Assembly (NCBI GenBank): GCA_018398765.1 | Contig: JAHBMJ010005677.1 | Location: forward strand, 2,435-66,434 | Source of the DNA: Chromera velia | Taxonomy: Eukaryota > Sar > Chromeraceae | DNA length: 64,000 bases | Reading direction: 5' to 3' | Shown here: positions 12,601 to 24,996 of the stretch, piece by piece | Position numbering within the stretch: the stretch's first letter is position 1 | How the letters are laid out: every line of letters begins with the position of its first letter | Program-made: the position numbers and the translations under genes | The notes under the pieces: generated by a model | What the model was told of the DNA's origin: nothing | Seen by the model: only the letters and a program-made list of their open reading frames with translations | Databases searched by the model: none

Positions 12601-15600
12601 TCGTACACCGATCTGACGCATTTGCCCGACTCCAATCGTCTCTCGCTGCCGACGCAGCAGTCTCCTCAACTCTCGACACAGGCACGGGGGCAGATTTGTG
12701 CCCCGATCGGCACCCCCTGCGAGAGGCCCCTTACCGTGAGGAAGACGAAGAAGAATACTCCCCTCCCCAAACACCAGGCAGACGTGAGAATGGACACAGA
12801 CACGTCCCTGAAGCTGTCTCCAGAGAGCACCTGAGCTCTGTGCAGGCACCTCCCCTGCCTGACAATGGTATCGTTGTGAGCTCTCCTGGGTCACGACGGG
12901 GGGAAGTGGAGGGACAAGGACAAGAGACCAAGGCGTCACGTTCACAGGCTCCTGTTGCTGTTGACGCCCCAGGTCCTGGCTGCATGGGGGGGTCCCGCCA
13001 GAGACCGCAGAGGCCTCAGATGCCCAAAGTAGCAGAAAGAAAGCCGGCAGTATCAGGCGGTTCCATTGAAAAACCAGGTATTCCCATTGAATCCGGTCCC
13101 CCCCATGCGGACCCTGTACAAATCCAAGCCCACGTAGGACGTGTTGCACAGATTGCAAGACGGCAGACATCGGAGACGACCGTTGGGGACTCTGTTGATC
13201 CCTACAGCACCGTCGGGACTAATGGGGGGAAGGACATTCATGTTCCCCCGCATCATCGAGACCCTTCACACCAGCAGCAGCAAGAGCCCTCTTTGTCGAG
13301 ACGTGTAGCATCTCACAATCCTTCTCAGGCAAGCAGCAGTTCTTGTTGTCCATCTGCCTCGAATGAACTTGAAGGAACCTCTCGTTTTCTCCCTTTGCCT
13401 CCATGCACAAGAGCACCATCAAGAATAGGAGACGAGGATGAACACCACACAGCGGGAGAACCGAATCATCTCGTGAACCCACACACGCACGAGAACAGAA
13501 GCCCAGATAAAAGCACAAACGCACAAGAAGGCAGGAATCCCCCTTTGGAAAGACCACGCAGTTCCCTTGAGACTCCGCCTCCAGGTCCGACAGTTCGAGG
13601 CACAAATCCCATAAGGGCCTCTCCTGTGTCTGAGCAGACAGTCCTTCCCAGGAGTCCCAAGCGCTCACCCCCTTCCCCTTCCCCCCATGCGGCCAGCGGG
13701 AAACAGAAGCATCCATCCAGGGAGCAAATAGCCCCCCATCCCATACACAAAGCAGCAGGCAGCAAGGTTTCTCCAAGACCAAACGAGAAACCAGTCGCAA
13801 AAGGATCGCTGCACCCCCACCCACCCCCTTCGAGAGGTGACGGGGGAAGTGGAACTGCCTCCGCGGCAGATGGAGGGCCGGGCCGCCGTCCCGCCCCAAG
13901 AGTAGGTAAGGGGGGTGTCTCCACTGCAGAGGCGGTGGAGGAAGCGCGTCGCCACACAGGCGCGTTGCTTGCAAAGAAGCGTCGGGAAAGAGATCGGGAG
14001 AGGGAGAGACAGGAGGCCGAGGCTCATTCCAAAGAGAGAGAGGCAGTACCGGCCCAGGAAGAGGGAGGAGCAAAGGCACCAGCTGCAAAGACAGCAGAAG
14101 GGTGGATGGAAGGGAGGACGGACAAAGCTTCGATTGCAGAACACAATTCTCCTGCTGCAGTGGCTGCAAGAGCAACTTCAGAGAGCTTTGCAGTCATCGT
14201 CTCTCGTCCCCCCCCTGGCCGAGACGGAGGGGGGCAGGCAGGAGACGTGGGAGGCCCCTCAAGTTTGTCCTCTGCCGTATCTGCCCGCGCTCTACCTCCC
14301 CCCTCTTCTCCTGTCTGTTCGTCGAACGTCGCGTCTATCCGGTCGCTCCGGCAGGCCCGCTGGGAAAAGCAGCACACAGTCGGTGCACATGGAGGATCTG
14401 TGCCGACACCCCTTGGCAGTAGTGCCAGTGCGGGGTGTGACGCTTCTGCTGCGTCTGTGCTGGAGGAGTCTCTGCAGGCTCCATTGACCGTCAAGAAAGC
14501 CGACTACACCCCTTTTGCAAAGCGCATTGCCGCTGCGAAAGGCCCAGAGAAATTTGCAGAGCACCGACTACTCGTTGGAGAGGCGGCTGCACAGGTGTGT
14601 GTGTGCATCCGCTCATCCGCACTCAGCCTCAATGTATCTGATGGGACAGGGAGGGAGAAAGAGGCCGACCGACAGCAGTTGATTGCCTCGGAAGTTGACA
14701 GGGGGCTAAGAATTCTTTCTCTAGTTCTCAAACAGTGTAAAGTGGTGGCGCGAGAGCACAGGCAGGAAGAGAGAAAGCTAGAGGAAAAGAACAGGCAGAG
14801 AGAGAAAGAGGGAGAGGAGGGAGTTGTGCAAATGAATGGATGGCGAGGAGGGAAGTGCGCAGGTCCAACACAGCTTCAAAGAGTTCTCGACTCAACCTCC
14901 GAGGCACTCAACCGCATCTGGCTAGAGGCCCTCAAACGGCACAAGTCCCGGAAAGCCCTCCCCGAGTGCCCCGGGAAAGAGAATTCAAAGGAGAAAGACG
15001 CTGCATCCCAAGCGAGGGAGGGACTCTTCCCCCTAGTAGTCGAGCTCCTCGAGGCAGAGGCGTGTGTTGCAGGGGGAAACCCTCCCGGGGGTGTGACGGT
15101 CCCGGAAGGCGGCGTTTTGAGTCTGCTGTGGGCTCTCATCGGCAGCGTCTATTCAGAGTCTGTGAAGACAACGGAGCGTGACCAGGTGGGCAGAAGATAA
15201 ACCTAGGCTCGTGCTCTCTCTCGAAGTGTTTATCCGTCGGAATTTTTGCTCACTTTCTCTCGTACGCGTGTTGCAGATAGTGAGTGTAGGCTGTGCCTTC
15301 GGCACCTCCGCTTCCTTGGCTCACTTGTTTTTTGGCAGCAATAGGTGAACTTGTCCGCCAAAAAGATTGCATGACTGAACATGTTGCTCATGTTTCTGAA
15401 CTTCTGCAGGCCTTGGTTCTGCGTCAGCAGAAGAAGAACGAAGTCGCGTTCAGCCACGCCCTCCTTGTGGCACTCGACCTCGCCTCGTTGGATGCGAACA
15501 GAGCGGGGCTCTCCAAGGCCTTCGGAGGTCTGCTCGACTCCTCAGTGCCTTTGCCTGAGGAGTGGCTGGGGCCTGCGGTTTGTTTTGTTCTCTTCTTTCT

Positions 15601-18351
15601 CGATGTGCGTGCGTCAGCAGAGTGCACCACAGACCCTCAAGATGCCTCTGCAAGTCTTCAGACGTTGATGAGATGGGTGCTCAGGTTGCGGGAGAGGACG
15701 GAGGCAATTGGGTCGAAACTTTTGTTGAGTCAGGTACAAGTGCCGCCTCTTTTGAGAGAGATAGAAGAGGGGAAGGAGACGCAGAATAGTAAGGAGAAGA
15801 GTGTCAGAAGCCACCCTCTGTTCCCCTCTCTAGTGCGTTCCCACACCAAATTGACATCCTCCCCCCGGTCCCTCTTATCCCTTTTACGAGAGCTCACAGA
15901 GACAGTCATTGAGACTGCCCTCGCCTCCCCTGCCCCCCGGGGGGATGCCGACCGATCCCATTCCCGTCTCGCATTCTCCATCAGCAGGGGCATGGACGCC
16001 CTGGAGATGGCGGTGGATGACGCAGAACAGAAGAAAAAGCAGGAGGGAGACCAAGAAGAAGCTGTACAGAGGGAAGAAGTCGCACAGATCCACCCCCCCC
16101 CCTCGGAAGGCCAGTCCTTCTCCCCTCACCCCAACTCACCCGAATTCCACACTGTGCGCTCCCCAGGGATCTCAAGTTCCCAACAGGCCCTGAATGCGGT
16201 CTCGTGTGAGGAGGGGGGGGACCAGAGGGAGGAGAGGCCAACAGAGCAGGAGCAGTCTGTACCGCACACTCCCCATATCGAGACAGAGACGGTCAAGGAA
16301 ACGTCCTTACCGACTGCAGAGGGAGACGAAGAGGGAGAGTCGCAAGAGAGCAAAACGCCTCTCACTGCGATCAGGCAACAGGATCGTCAGGGCTCCCTTC
16401 CTCTTTCCCAAGGAGGACAAATTCATCCGAAAGATCCCCCAACGTTCCCCGACCTGTCAGACTGCAATGACGAACTTGGACATGATCCTGACGATCCTCA
16501 CCCCGCCCCTTGCGGAGGGATGAGGGATGCACCAGCACAAGATTCTGCCCCCGTGCCCACAGACCCTGCTGCTGATTTGGCAACAAATGCGTCTTTGTTA
16601 CCTTCTCATGAAGAAGTGTCTGCCGAACCCGGGAGAGAGGCTTTGGGGGACGAAAACGACATTGGACAAGGGAAAGGGTTCACAGTTCTTGCTCCTCTCC
16701 CGTCCTTCTCTGTCAACCCCTTTCCCCTGTCCCTCTTTCCCAAACTGGCACAAACCGCAGACCGGATTGCAGAAGCCACCGAAGAATTGGACCGAGAGGG
16801 CAACACTCGCCCCGCAGAGGGAGAGAGAGACGAGGAAGATGCGTCCCTTTTTGAGGCTCTAGATGCTCTGATGACCTTCATGCAGGTGGAGCCCCGGCAT
16901 GGCGCTAGTGCCCACGCAGGGGGCCTGGGTGCAGTCTGCCGTGCAGTGGAGGTGTTCAGTGAGGCGCGTGCGATGCGGGAGGCAGCAGTAGTGCTAGTTG
17001 ATTCGGAGGGGCGTGAGCTGACATGGGGAGTGGAGTGCGTGGGTTCGCTAGTCGAATGTTTTGCTTCACTTTTGTGTAGAGGGAGGAGGGGGGGTGTTGG
17101 GGACGCAGAGAGGGGACAGGTCGTTTTGATTGCAGAGAAAATGATCGGCTCTGCTTCGGATCGATGCAAGGACGTACTGGCAAAGGTTAGCTGTGAATCT
17201 CATAGATGGATGGGGAAAAAGGTAAAGAAAGGAAGGGGGGAGGAAATATTGAAGGGCCCGTCGATTACCCGAGATACAGTCAATACAGATACACGCACAC
17301 ACACAACCACTCACCCCCACACACACACTCATACACACTCACTGAAACTTACAATGAATGTCCTGAGATGCGAAAGAAAGGAAGGCAGACATGCAAAGGC
17401 AAAAGGGAGTGAAAGCAAAGAAAGACACAGGAACACGAGAAATTTTTCCTTTTCTCCCGAGCGTGTTCTGTCTTCTCTCTCTTTCTCTCTCCATATCTCC
17501 TTCCTGTCTTTCCCTTCCTCTTCATTGACGCACGCATGCAGGCCTGGGGTCCATCTCTCTTCTTTGCCTGTCTCGGACGGGAGCGCCACGAAGCGGCACG
17601 GCTGCTGTGGTCTCTCACTACAGGCTCTGTGGGTGTGGGTGCGCTTGGTGGGCACGTGGAGGAGGTGGGTGAGAGGTGGGTCACGCTTCTTGCCCTGCTG
17701 CTGGGCGCAGTGGCGAAGGACGTGCGAAGTGGAGGGGAGACAGGTGAGGCAGGGGGGCCGGATGGGAAGAGCAACGGAACCAGGAGACGGGCACCTAGTA
17801 GGGAGAGGGAAAGGGCGTTTTCTTCCATGAAGCGCACGCGGTCTCTCTTGGATGTTCTTCTCTTGTGGTTGGCCGATGTTGTGGATCATTGTGACCTTTC
17901 CCTTTTGTTCTCTCTCTCTGGGAGGAGTAAGGGAGAGGAACAGGAGAATGGAGAAGGAGAAGAGTCCAATTCAGGCGGAGGACCGGAGAAGGGGGGAAGG
18001 TTGGGGCTCCAGGCGATTCTCTTGATGGTTGCTTTGGGCCTGCGTGTGGTTGGAACATCCGAAGAAGAGGCGGGGGAGGAGGGAGAGAGGTGGATGGAGA
18101 ATGGGAGCCAGAAGGAGAAGGGGTGCAGAGGGGCTGTGGGAACTCCAGGCGCCAAAAGTTCGGCTCTGAAGGTCGGTGATTGGATGAGAAAGGCAAAGAG
18201 GAGAATGCGGGAAAGAGTTTCTCTGCTTTGCGTCTGCCAACTTGGGAGAATGTGGAAGGGCAGGAAATGGGCAGAAACAGAGTCTTCCGTTTTTCGCAAA
18301 ACCATGGCGAAATGAATTGAAGTTCCATTTTGCGTTCTCTATTTGAAAATG

Positions 18352-18414
<63 letters not shown>

Positions 18415-20386
18415 TGTGTGTGTGCAGATTGTGGAGACTCTTCGCACCTGGACGGAAAGAGAAGACGAGGGAAGGGTGGCTTCCCTGACTCTCCACCGGG
18501 TCCTGTGGCACCTCTCTTCGAGGGTCTCCAGCCATTCTCTTTCAGCAGGGATGATGAAAGAATCCAGTAGTGCCTCCTCACCTTCCTCCTCTGGTCTAGA
18601 ATTCCTTTTGTCTGACGCTCTCGCTGTCTGCCCGTCTCTCTCTGTTCGGGCAGTACAGAGGTTCTTTGAGGATTCCTTTGGGGCCTCAGCTCGGAACGGC
18701 TCCTCGTCTTCCTCCTCTTCTGCTGTGCAGAGGGAGGGCAGAAGAGAAAGGCACACAGATCCGGAGGCAATGCGCCTGTCCGTCTCTCGATCCCGCAGTG
18801 GAAGGAGACGGGGAGGGAATAAGGGAGACGGTCTGCATGAAGGGGGGGAACGGGAAAGAGAGAGATCTTCTGTCCCATTCAACACAACATTCCCCCCAGC
18901 GGAGCATTTTCATCAGCCCTCTTTTCCTGCCGGTATGCACGAGAGAGAGGAGGGATTTCGGGAGAGGGAAACGGACCGCAGCATCTCCCCCCAGCGTTCT
19001 TCCGGTTTCCTTCCCCGAATCAACCCGCAAGCTGGGTGTCTTCTTCAGTCAGGAGCAGACAACCGTGCGTCTGCCGCCTCCTCGGCCTCTGGAGTTCGCA
19101 GAAGTGCCCCCCCTCCTCTTGCCGAGAGACTTCGGTCCTCTCACCAGGCAGAAGCAGAGGAACACCAAGGAGACCCCAACGCTCTCCGAATATCCAAGGG
19201 GGGGGATTTCAATGACCCCCGGAGAGTCGCAGCTGCGGCAGCACAGAGAGCAATTGCCAATGTGCAACAGAGAAGAGAACGAGAGGAAGAGGGGGGAAGC
19301 CAACGAAAAAGGCCACCGAGTGCCTTGCCGCCCCTGTCGTGTTCCGTCTCCTCCCCTCCAGTTCAAAGAAGGGAAGAAGGGGAGATCTGTCTCCCTGCTC
19401 TGTCTTCCCTGCCTGTTGAGGTAGAGGTTGACGGGGGTGATGACCTATCGAGCACTTCTGACCACCCCCGTCAGCAGAAGTCGGATGAGAACAAGAGACA
19501 GAGAAGAGGGTCCAGAGGTTCTCCCGGCTCAGCCCCCCTACACCGCCCGGCCGCAGTCCTTGCAGCAGGAGGGAGAATCAGACCGAGGAAGGATAGCCTC
19601 AGTCTGGGAGAGAGGAGCGCTGAGACGGTTACAGAGAGAGATGCAGAGGAAGAAAGGTTGTTGGCCTCTTTATCTCCGACAGCTGTGGATGGGGGGCAAG
19701 CCCACACGAGTGCCTTGCCACCCCTGCACGCTCCGGCTGCGCCTGTGTCCGCGGTCTCAGCCGCAACCCCGCCTTCCGGACCCGTCTCCGGGACCTCTAC
19801 TCCTCTAGGCGACCCCGTCTCCCTCGCGCGTCGGCTGAAAGAAGCGAACCGCAGTTTCCTTCTGGAGGCTGCGGGCAAATTGAAATTGAAGGAGGAGCTG
19901 GAGGCAGAGAGACGACGGAATGACAGGCTGACAAGGCAAATCGATCGGTGAGTCGATTCAGGTCTATCCTCTTACCCGTGGTCTGACAGACCAAGGAGAG
20001 GAGGGCGGCATAAGGGCCTCAGAGACATTCCGCACCCAATGAATTGTCTTGATAAATGGATAATTGGGTTTCTCTCTGCCTGCTTGCATCAGGTCTTATG
20101 GAATGTCTGTCTGAAGGAACGGGTGATACGCGTGTTTTCTTCGTTCAAATTATCGCATCTCCATTGATTGTGAATTTCCGTCTGACGGAAGGGTGCCGCC
20201 ATTGGAAGAGAAGCTTTTTCTTCATAGGTGACATGAGCAAAGGGGTAAGAGAGCGGACCTCGTGAAGTGCCAGACGTTTTAAGAAATCTTTCATTCCTGT
20301 TGCCCCCCCCCTTCCAACCGGTCTGCAGGTTGAATGCGCTGATCAAGAGACACGTGGACTCTTCCTCTTCTACGACAATTGTTTAG
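6636..20386 (+). CDS. Giant TOG-domain protein, XMAP215/Dis1/MOR1-like
   Basis: Sixteen exons join without a frame break: 6636-6835, 7004-7299, 7693-7925, 8222-8313, 8685-8775, 9046-9270, 9605-9916, 10161-10349, 10579-11160, 11320-11340, 11425-11772, 12093-15185, 15410-17185, 17542-18171, 18428-19947 and 20329-20386. All introns are GT-AG, and the total is 3,222 codons including the stop. The first in-frame ATG has A at -3. The family binds tubulin through TOG (HEAT-like) domains and speeds microtubule growth at plus ends and centrosomes. The evidence is the TOG opening motif YKNWRVRKAALEEL, created exactly at the exon 1-2 junction, and a second one, ASNWKDRSSHLSRLHEGL, at exon 8. Known members have about 2,000 residues; the excess here is disordered Ser/Pro/Glu-rich linker, mainly residues 900-1660 and parts of 2050-3100. 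The last exons end in a charged coiled coil. A CLASP-like relative is the main alternative. Exon limits are read by eye. Confidence 0.75.
6800..9270 (+). other. TOG1-like domain of the large gene (exons 1-6)
   Basis: This covers residues about 55-379. The helical repeats run in the usual TOG order: the W-R-V-R-K opening helix, then SLLPSLLEDKHPQCLFQAL with a following helix (exon 3), RGLKERISGQIKTKNERAAL (exon 4), a VRTA-ending HEAT helix (exon 5), and a tail with EISKQRWQALQAEMEEA, like the Lys/Gln/Glu-rich helix that closes XMAP215 TOG1. A Gln/Arg/Glu-rich insertion of roughly 85 residues in exon 2 splits the first repeat. Confidence 0.65.
10161..12200 (+). other. TOG2-like domain of the large gene (exons 8-12)
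   Basis: This covers residues about 484-900. It opens with NWKDR, continues with SVEDMNHKVSLAALECLCAL, then QIDRFCVAIASLLATRRPRI and a VRLQGASMALSLLKGA helix. It closes with VRGAATALCASLGDAERRRS followed by a PPPSLPKKKS stretch, the same order as the last TOG2 repeat (VRxAAxxALxxL, then Pro and Lys). Low-complexity insertions of 20-120 residues separate the helices. Confidence 0.6.
11320..11340 (+). other. 21-nt micro-exon
   Basis: A pyrimidine tract and TCAG precede AACAGGACAACCTTTCAGAAA, which is followed directly by a strong donor, GTAAGT. It encodes NRTTFQK in phase 0, so the frame is kept whether it is included or skipped. It sits between two TOG2 helices and could be a cassette exon. 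Its use is inferred. Confidence 0.5.
18352..18427 (+). repeat. (CT)n(GT)n acceptor tract before exon 15
   Basis: A CT run followed by a GT run ends in TGCAG at the exon 15 acceptor. The microsatellite itself supplies the polypyrimidine tract of this splice site. Confidence 0.7.
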
Positions 20387-21681
20387 CCAACCACCCGTGT
20401 TCTTGGATCACGATGCTCCCTGTGGTCCCTGATTGACTGGTTTGGTGATCGAATTGTTTCAGGCGGGCCCTTTTTCAGTCCAGCTGAATCTGTTTCAATG
20501 GCTCGCAGTCTTCTCTGGTTAGTCGTGCCCAAAGCAAGCGTGGTAGACCGGCAGAACCAGTACGTGTCTGAGCCACCAACCGTTGACCATGATCTCCAAT
20601 GCGACTCCAGGTGTCAAGCTTTTATATGCTGCCAGTTAACAGCTATTTTTTTATAAATATCTTCACTTAGAAATAAATTCAAATAGATATGGACAATATA
20701 TTACTGCTTATATTACTAGTCATAACTGTTTGTGGACAAATTATTTCTTTTTTCAAGTTTTTTTTCAATTCACAGTCATTAACAAACCGGGATAGAAAGC
20801 TAGTAATCGTAATATCGACAGTTTAACAAGGATTGATTGATTAATTGATGACAATCGATTAATTACAATTAATTAATTGAGTAACTCACTTTGTGTTTAG
20901 TATTTTACTTTTAACTTTAATTGTGTTCTTACCCCTTCTATTTTAGTGTGACACTGGTTGGTTCTAGTACGATTTTCTTAACAATGTCTAATAAAAGCTG
21001 TCAGTAAATATACTGTTATATACTGTTGGACTATGTTAGAAAATATACTGTTAGAGATCTAGAAAAATGTTTTCAAAGTCATTGATACAAGAAAAATGAT
21101 ATGCAACGCTACGCATGGGCAACCAGATACCAAGTAACACCAAGATTCATTCTGCTAGAAGCATTTAACCAAGTCTACACATATCCACACACCTGCATGG
21201 CTGCTATATGTACACAGTTGTACGGTAATTCCATGCCTTAACAAAAACGATGGAATGGCCCGCGCATGTCTGCGGCGTCCTGGCACGTACATGAAATGAA
21301 AGCCACACGCCATCTTCGGCGCATGCACCATGCATTAAGTAATCCAACTCATGAAGAGTCATTGCATGAGAGCGTTGAGTTCAAAATAACAGCGCTGTGG
21401 CTCGGAGTAGCCTAGCAAGTATGTGTACGCATGCATGCATCGCGTAGACAGCTATGCGGCGGCTTTGACTGACTGAACACTCCAACAACAGATGACAACG
21501 TCTCGAAGATACTCTCTTCTGTTTTTTCCTTTGTTTGACTTGCATGACAGGATGACGTCTTCTAGACAGAAGGCATCTTATAAATTGGAGACTGGAGTTG
21601 AGATCCCCTATATTTTACGAAGATTACCGGCTATGATTGAGATGAAAATACAGCAGTTTTGGATGCTTTAAAAGCTAATGC
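20387..21681. other. Intergenic, AT-rich
   Basis: 3' flank of the large gene, becoming AT-rich from about 20,640. A (GCAT)n run occurs near 21,429. No gene or bounded element is recognised. Confidence 0.5.
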
Positions 21682-22860
21682 ATGTGTGAAAAGAGTCAGA
21701 AGGGAGGAAAATGGCAACAGAATTTCAATTTTTTTGTTGATGACGCCTGTCTTAAAGACAAAACGGGAACGGAGGGATGCTTTCTGACTGGGCAACAAGG
21801 GCATGAGCCCATTTTGCAGAGGAGAAAAGGGTGGGAGAGGAGTTCAGATTTTTTTTCTTATCGATTGCAAGTATTGAATCTCATTTGCAACAGCACAGCA
21901 GCACTTTATCTGATAAGGTGGTCAAAGCTGGATGGACAGTGAACTATGTGACCATCCATGAGACTCAAAAGAATATAGTGAAAATATATTCTGACGCAAA
22001 GAAGGCACCAATGGAAGCAAGGGCAATAGAAGTTGTAAAGGGAAGAGTTTTTGGGTTTCCTTTATTACCACACCTGTCAGTGCACATTGTGCCTCCAGGT
22101 GACAACAGTTACTTCCAGAAGCCTTTTCACTTCAGAATCTTTACTTCTGCATGCACAAGGACAGTTCAGGTATTTGTAGTTGTCATTGTAAAGAATGAAT
22201 ATGAAGCTGCTGATGTGGAAACGGACTGGTTGATGAGCATGTTTGCTTATCAATGGATTATGGGGCGAGATGGGCATCATTCCATGCCGTTTGACAAGAC
22301 TGCAGTGGGAGGTTCTTTCTTGTGTGGACCTAATCTTACGGTCAGCTAGCATTCTTTACAGGTTTTCTTCTTTTAAATAAAATTGAATGCATATTTGATT
22401 TTAGTTTTTGATTTGCTTATTGATTGCAGGAATTAAGACAGTCTACCTATGGAAACTGTAGGGGAAGTTTTTGCTGTTGGGCCTGGGTGGAGAAACCATA
22501 TGATGGAAGGTGAAGAACGAGTATGGACATAGAGACTTCCTCTTTTGTGGGCACAGTCTTGCCTGCTGTGCTTCCGATATTGGGATCCCCTCCATGAATG
22601 TGGAGGAAGCTCTGTTTGTACAGTTGACAGAGAGAATCTTCTTTCTATTCCTAGTTCAAAAGAGCAAGTTGCAGCTGGGAGGCCTAGGCATCGCCACCCT
22701 GAGTATTGAGAGTTTCACGTCAAATGCTATACTCTATACAGTACCGAGTGTGTGGAGAAACTTGCAGCGCCCAAGAAGAAGCCTGGAAGGAAGAAAGAGC
22801 GGTGTTGGTGTGGCAAGCTAGCAAAAAGACACAAATGCTTCTATATCCAATAATAACATA
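21682..22860 (+). pseudogene. Decayed unrecognised coding region
   Basis: Protein-like frames in an AT-rich setting. A stretch from about 21,831 to 22,338 reads without a stop and includes KVVKAGWTVNYVTIHETQKN. A GTCAGC donor at 22,339, an acceptor before 22,431 and a GTGAAG donor at 22,510 outline a second short exon (ELRQSTYGNCRGSFCCWAWV). Near 22,640-22,850 a frame ends in a basic, Cys-rich tail: GRKKERCWCGKLAKRHKC. That frame also crosses a stop near 22,710, so the copy looks broken. The basic CxC tail and the transposon beside it suggest a transposase or its relic. I cannot name a family. Confidence 0.35.
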
Positions 22861-22897
22861 TTAAAAAAGAATGAAAGAAGAAAATTATTTTAAAAAA

Positions 22898-23881
22898 TTC
22901 AAGTATTTTTTAGATTCAAACTTGACTTTTTAATCCAAACTTTTCAGGTGTTTTCGAAACAACATTTCATATTTTAAATTTATGTTTAGATATCTTTGAA
23001 ATTTTATCAAACAGATTTTTAATTTTTTAGGTCTGTTTCAAACAAAATTTGTATCCTTTAAATTTATGTTTGGATATGTTTAAAATTTTATCAAACAGAT
23101 TTTTAACTTTTCAAGTCTGTTTGAAACAAAATTTTATATGTTTCAAATTTATATTTAAATATATGTTTAATATTTTATTAAACACATATCAAACACATTT
23201 TTACGTTTTAGTACGTAACTGAAATAAAGTGAAACACATATTTTATCCTGCGATATCCTATCCATATAAAATTATAATACTATAATATACTAGGCCTATC
23301 ATAGAGAAAAAAAAAACAACTAAAGTCAATTCTCGTTTATGAATTATATTAGAAATTATAATTTTAAATTAAATATTCACTTTTTTCTTGTCCCGATCCG
23401 GATTGCACGAAGTTTGAATTTAATGAATTGTAATTTCAATTGATTGCATGCACTCTTTCTGCTCTGTTAACTAGTCTGTTTAATGCAATTGAATCATGCT
23501 GAAATAAAACCCAGTCGAAACTTAGTGAAAGCATGCATACTATTATGCCAACTGGTTTTGAAGATAAACTTTTGGTAGAGTCCTCCGCATGCAAGTCTCC
23601 TACCAATTAATGAGACTACCATACACAGAATCAGCCAGTGCATACAATATCTTAGTTATTGAAAAAAAACTTAAATCACTAAACTTTCCAAGAAACTTTC
23701 AAAAATATACTTTTAAATGAGGTCATTTTTTAAAGTGGAAGAAAAAAAATGATAACAAAAAAAAAAATGGTTTGTGACGCTTAAGTTTTTTTTTTTTTAA
23801 ACGAGATGATTTTGTTTCAAAAACATCTAAAAAGTTCGGATTAAAAAGCATTCTCAAGTTCGAATCTAAAAAATACTTGAA
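22898..23881. mobile_element. DNA transposon remnant with about 65-bp inverted ends
   Basis: The left end (22,898-22,960) and the reverse complement of the right end (23,814-23,881) align over their full length, with roughly 88% identity and one 5-base gap. Both start TTCAAGTATTTTTTAGATTC. The 984 bp between are AT-rich with no transposase frame. No clean target duplication is visible, so the superfamily is open. It may be a non-autonomous partner of the decayed coding region just upstream. Confidence 0.65.
22960..23200. repeat. AT-rich tandem repeat, about 80-bp unit
   Basis: Nearly three copies of a unit containing TTTAAATTTATGTTTGGATA, then ATTTTATCAAACAGATTTTTAA and a GTCTGTTTGAAACAAAATTT junction. 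It lies inside the TIR element. Confidence 0.65.
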
Positions 23882-24869
23882 TAAAAATATTACTTTTTGA
23901 ATTTTTCCTATAAAATCCTATACTTTTGACTCTTCATTAGTTGGATTACCCAATGCAATCCAATTGCAATTAATGTATGAGGTACAGTATACAAGCTGTG
24001 GCAGACTCCTGGCGTCGCTGCCCTACCTTGTTCTTGCAGAAAGCTTTCAACTGAATTAGATTTTTTTCAATAACAACAAAAAATGATTATCAAAAAAAAA
24101 AGGTCATTTTACTCTAAATTTTATGAAACTTGAACTGTGAGGTTAAATGCTGAAAAGTAAACGAAACATATATTTTATATTTTGACAGACATTTTAAGAT
24201 GTTTAGACATTCAATAACGTTTAATTGGAAATGTTATGAAAAGAAGATCTCAATAGGATATATTCTAAAAAATGTTTGAGCGGCTCATAAAAAACGACTA
24301 ACAATTACTAACCATAACGGCCATTGAGTACCATTGATTGGGCGTTTAAAATTTGTTTAACCACCTAGGTTATATACTATGATATTTTATGATTGCTATA
24401 GGATTCCTAGCAGAATTTATGTCAGAACGTCCGACTGAAATATTTAAACTGTTCCATTTTTTCGATTTGCAAATCTATGCCGTCTTTACAATTTACTTTA
24501 CTCACTCTCTCAGCTTTATTATGATTTTTTTTTGTAAAACTTTATTTTTTTTTCATAGAAAAGGAACATTGTTTAAAATGTAGATAACTTGAAGACTTAG
24601 GAAAGCCGAGGGTCAGATATAGTGACACTAAGTTAGACGTGCCATAATTTATTGAGACAATCATACAAAAAATGACATCAAATGTCATATATGTGATATT
24701 TAACACTGTATATGAAAATTTGCAGCTTCAATAGCATCAAAGCATACGTAGCATACGTACAGAACTATACTGTATTGTATAGGTCCACAGAAAAAGAAAA
24801 AACGAGATGTATGGCCGTTTCAAAACTATTCAGCCCCAAACAGGTCTACTTTCCAGTTGCTTTTCATTA
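23882..24869. other. AT-rich intergenic stretch
   Basis: Poly-A/poly-T rich sequence with no credible frame longer than 65 codons and no bounded element that I can see. Confidence 0.5.
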
Positions 24870-24895
24870 GTCACTCACACGAAGGTACGGTGATG

Positions 24896-24917
24896 CAGGC
24901 ATACACACATATATATA

Positions 24918-24949
<32 letters not shown>

Positions 24950-24990
24950 TACACACACACACATACACACACACACACACACATACACAC
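24896..24990. repeat. (CA)n microsatellite
   Basis: CA repeats with a few TA breaks, directly abutting the 5' end of the LINE at 24,997. Confidence 0.9.
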
Positions 24991-24996
24991 ATGATA

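Noticed and set aside
10563-14494. Long minus-strand frames (193, 302, 219 and 318 codons)
   Set aside because: They are shadows of the large plus-strand exons, with Pro/Ser/Arg-rich composition and no domain.
12078-19951. Four separate large plus-strand genes, one per long open frame
   Set aside because: Donor and acceptor phases at 15,185/15,410, 17,185/17,542, 18,171/18,428 and 19,947/20,329 join them into one frame, and only the first exon group has a credible start.
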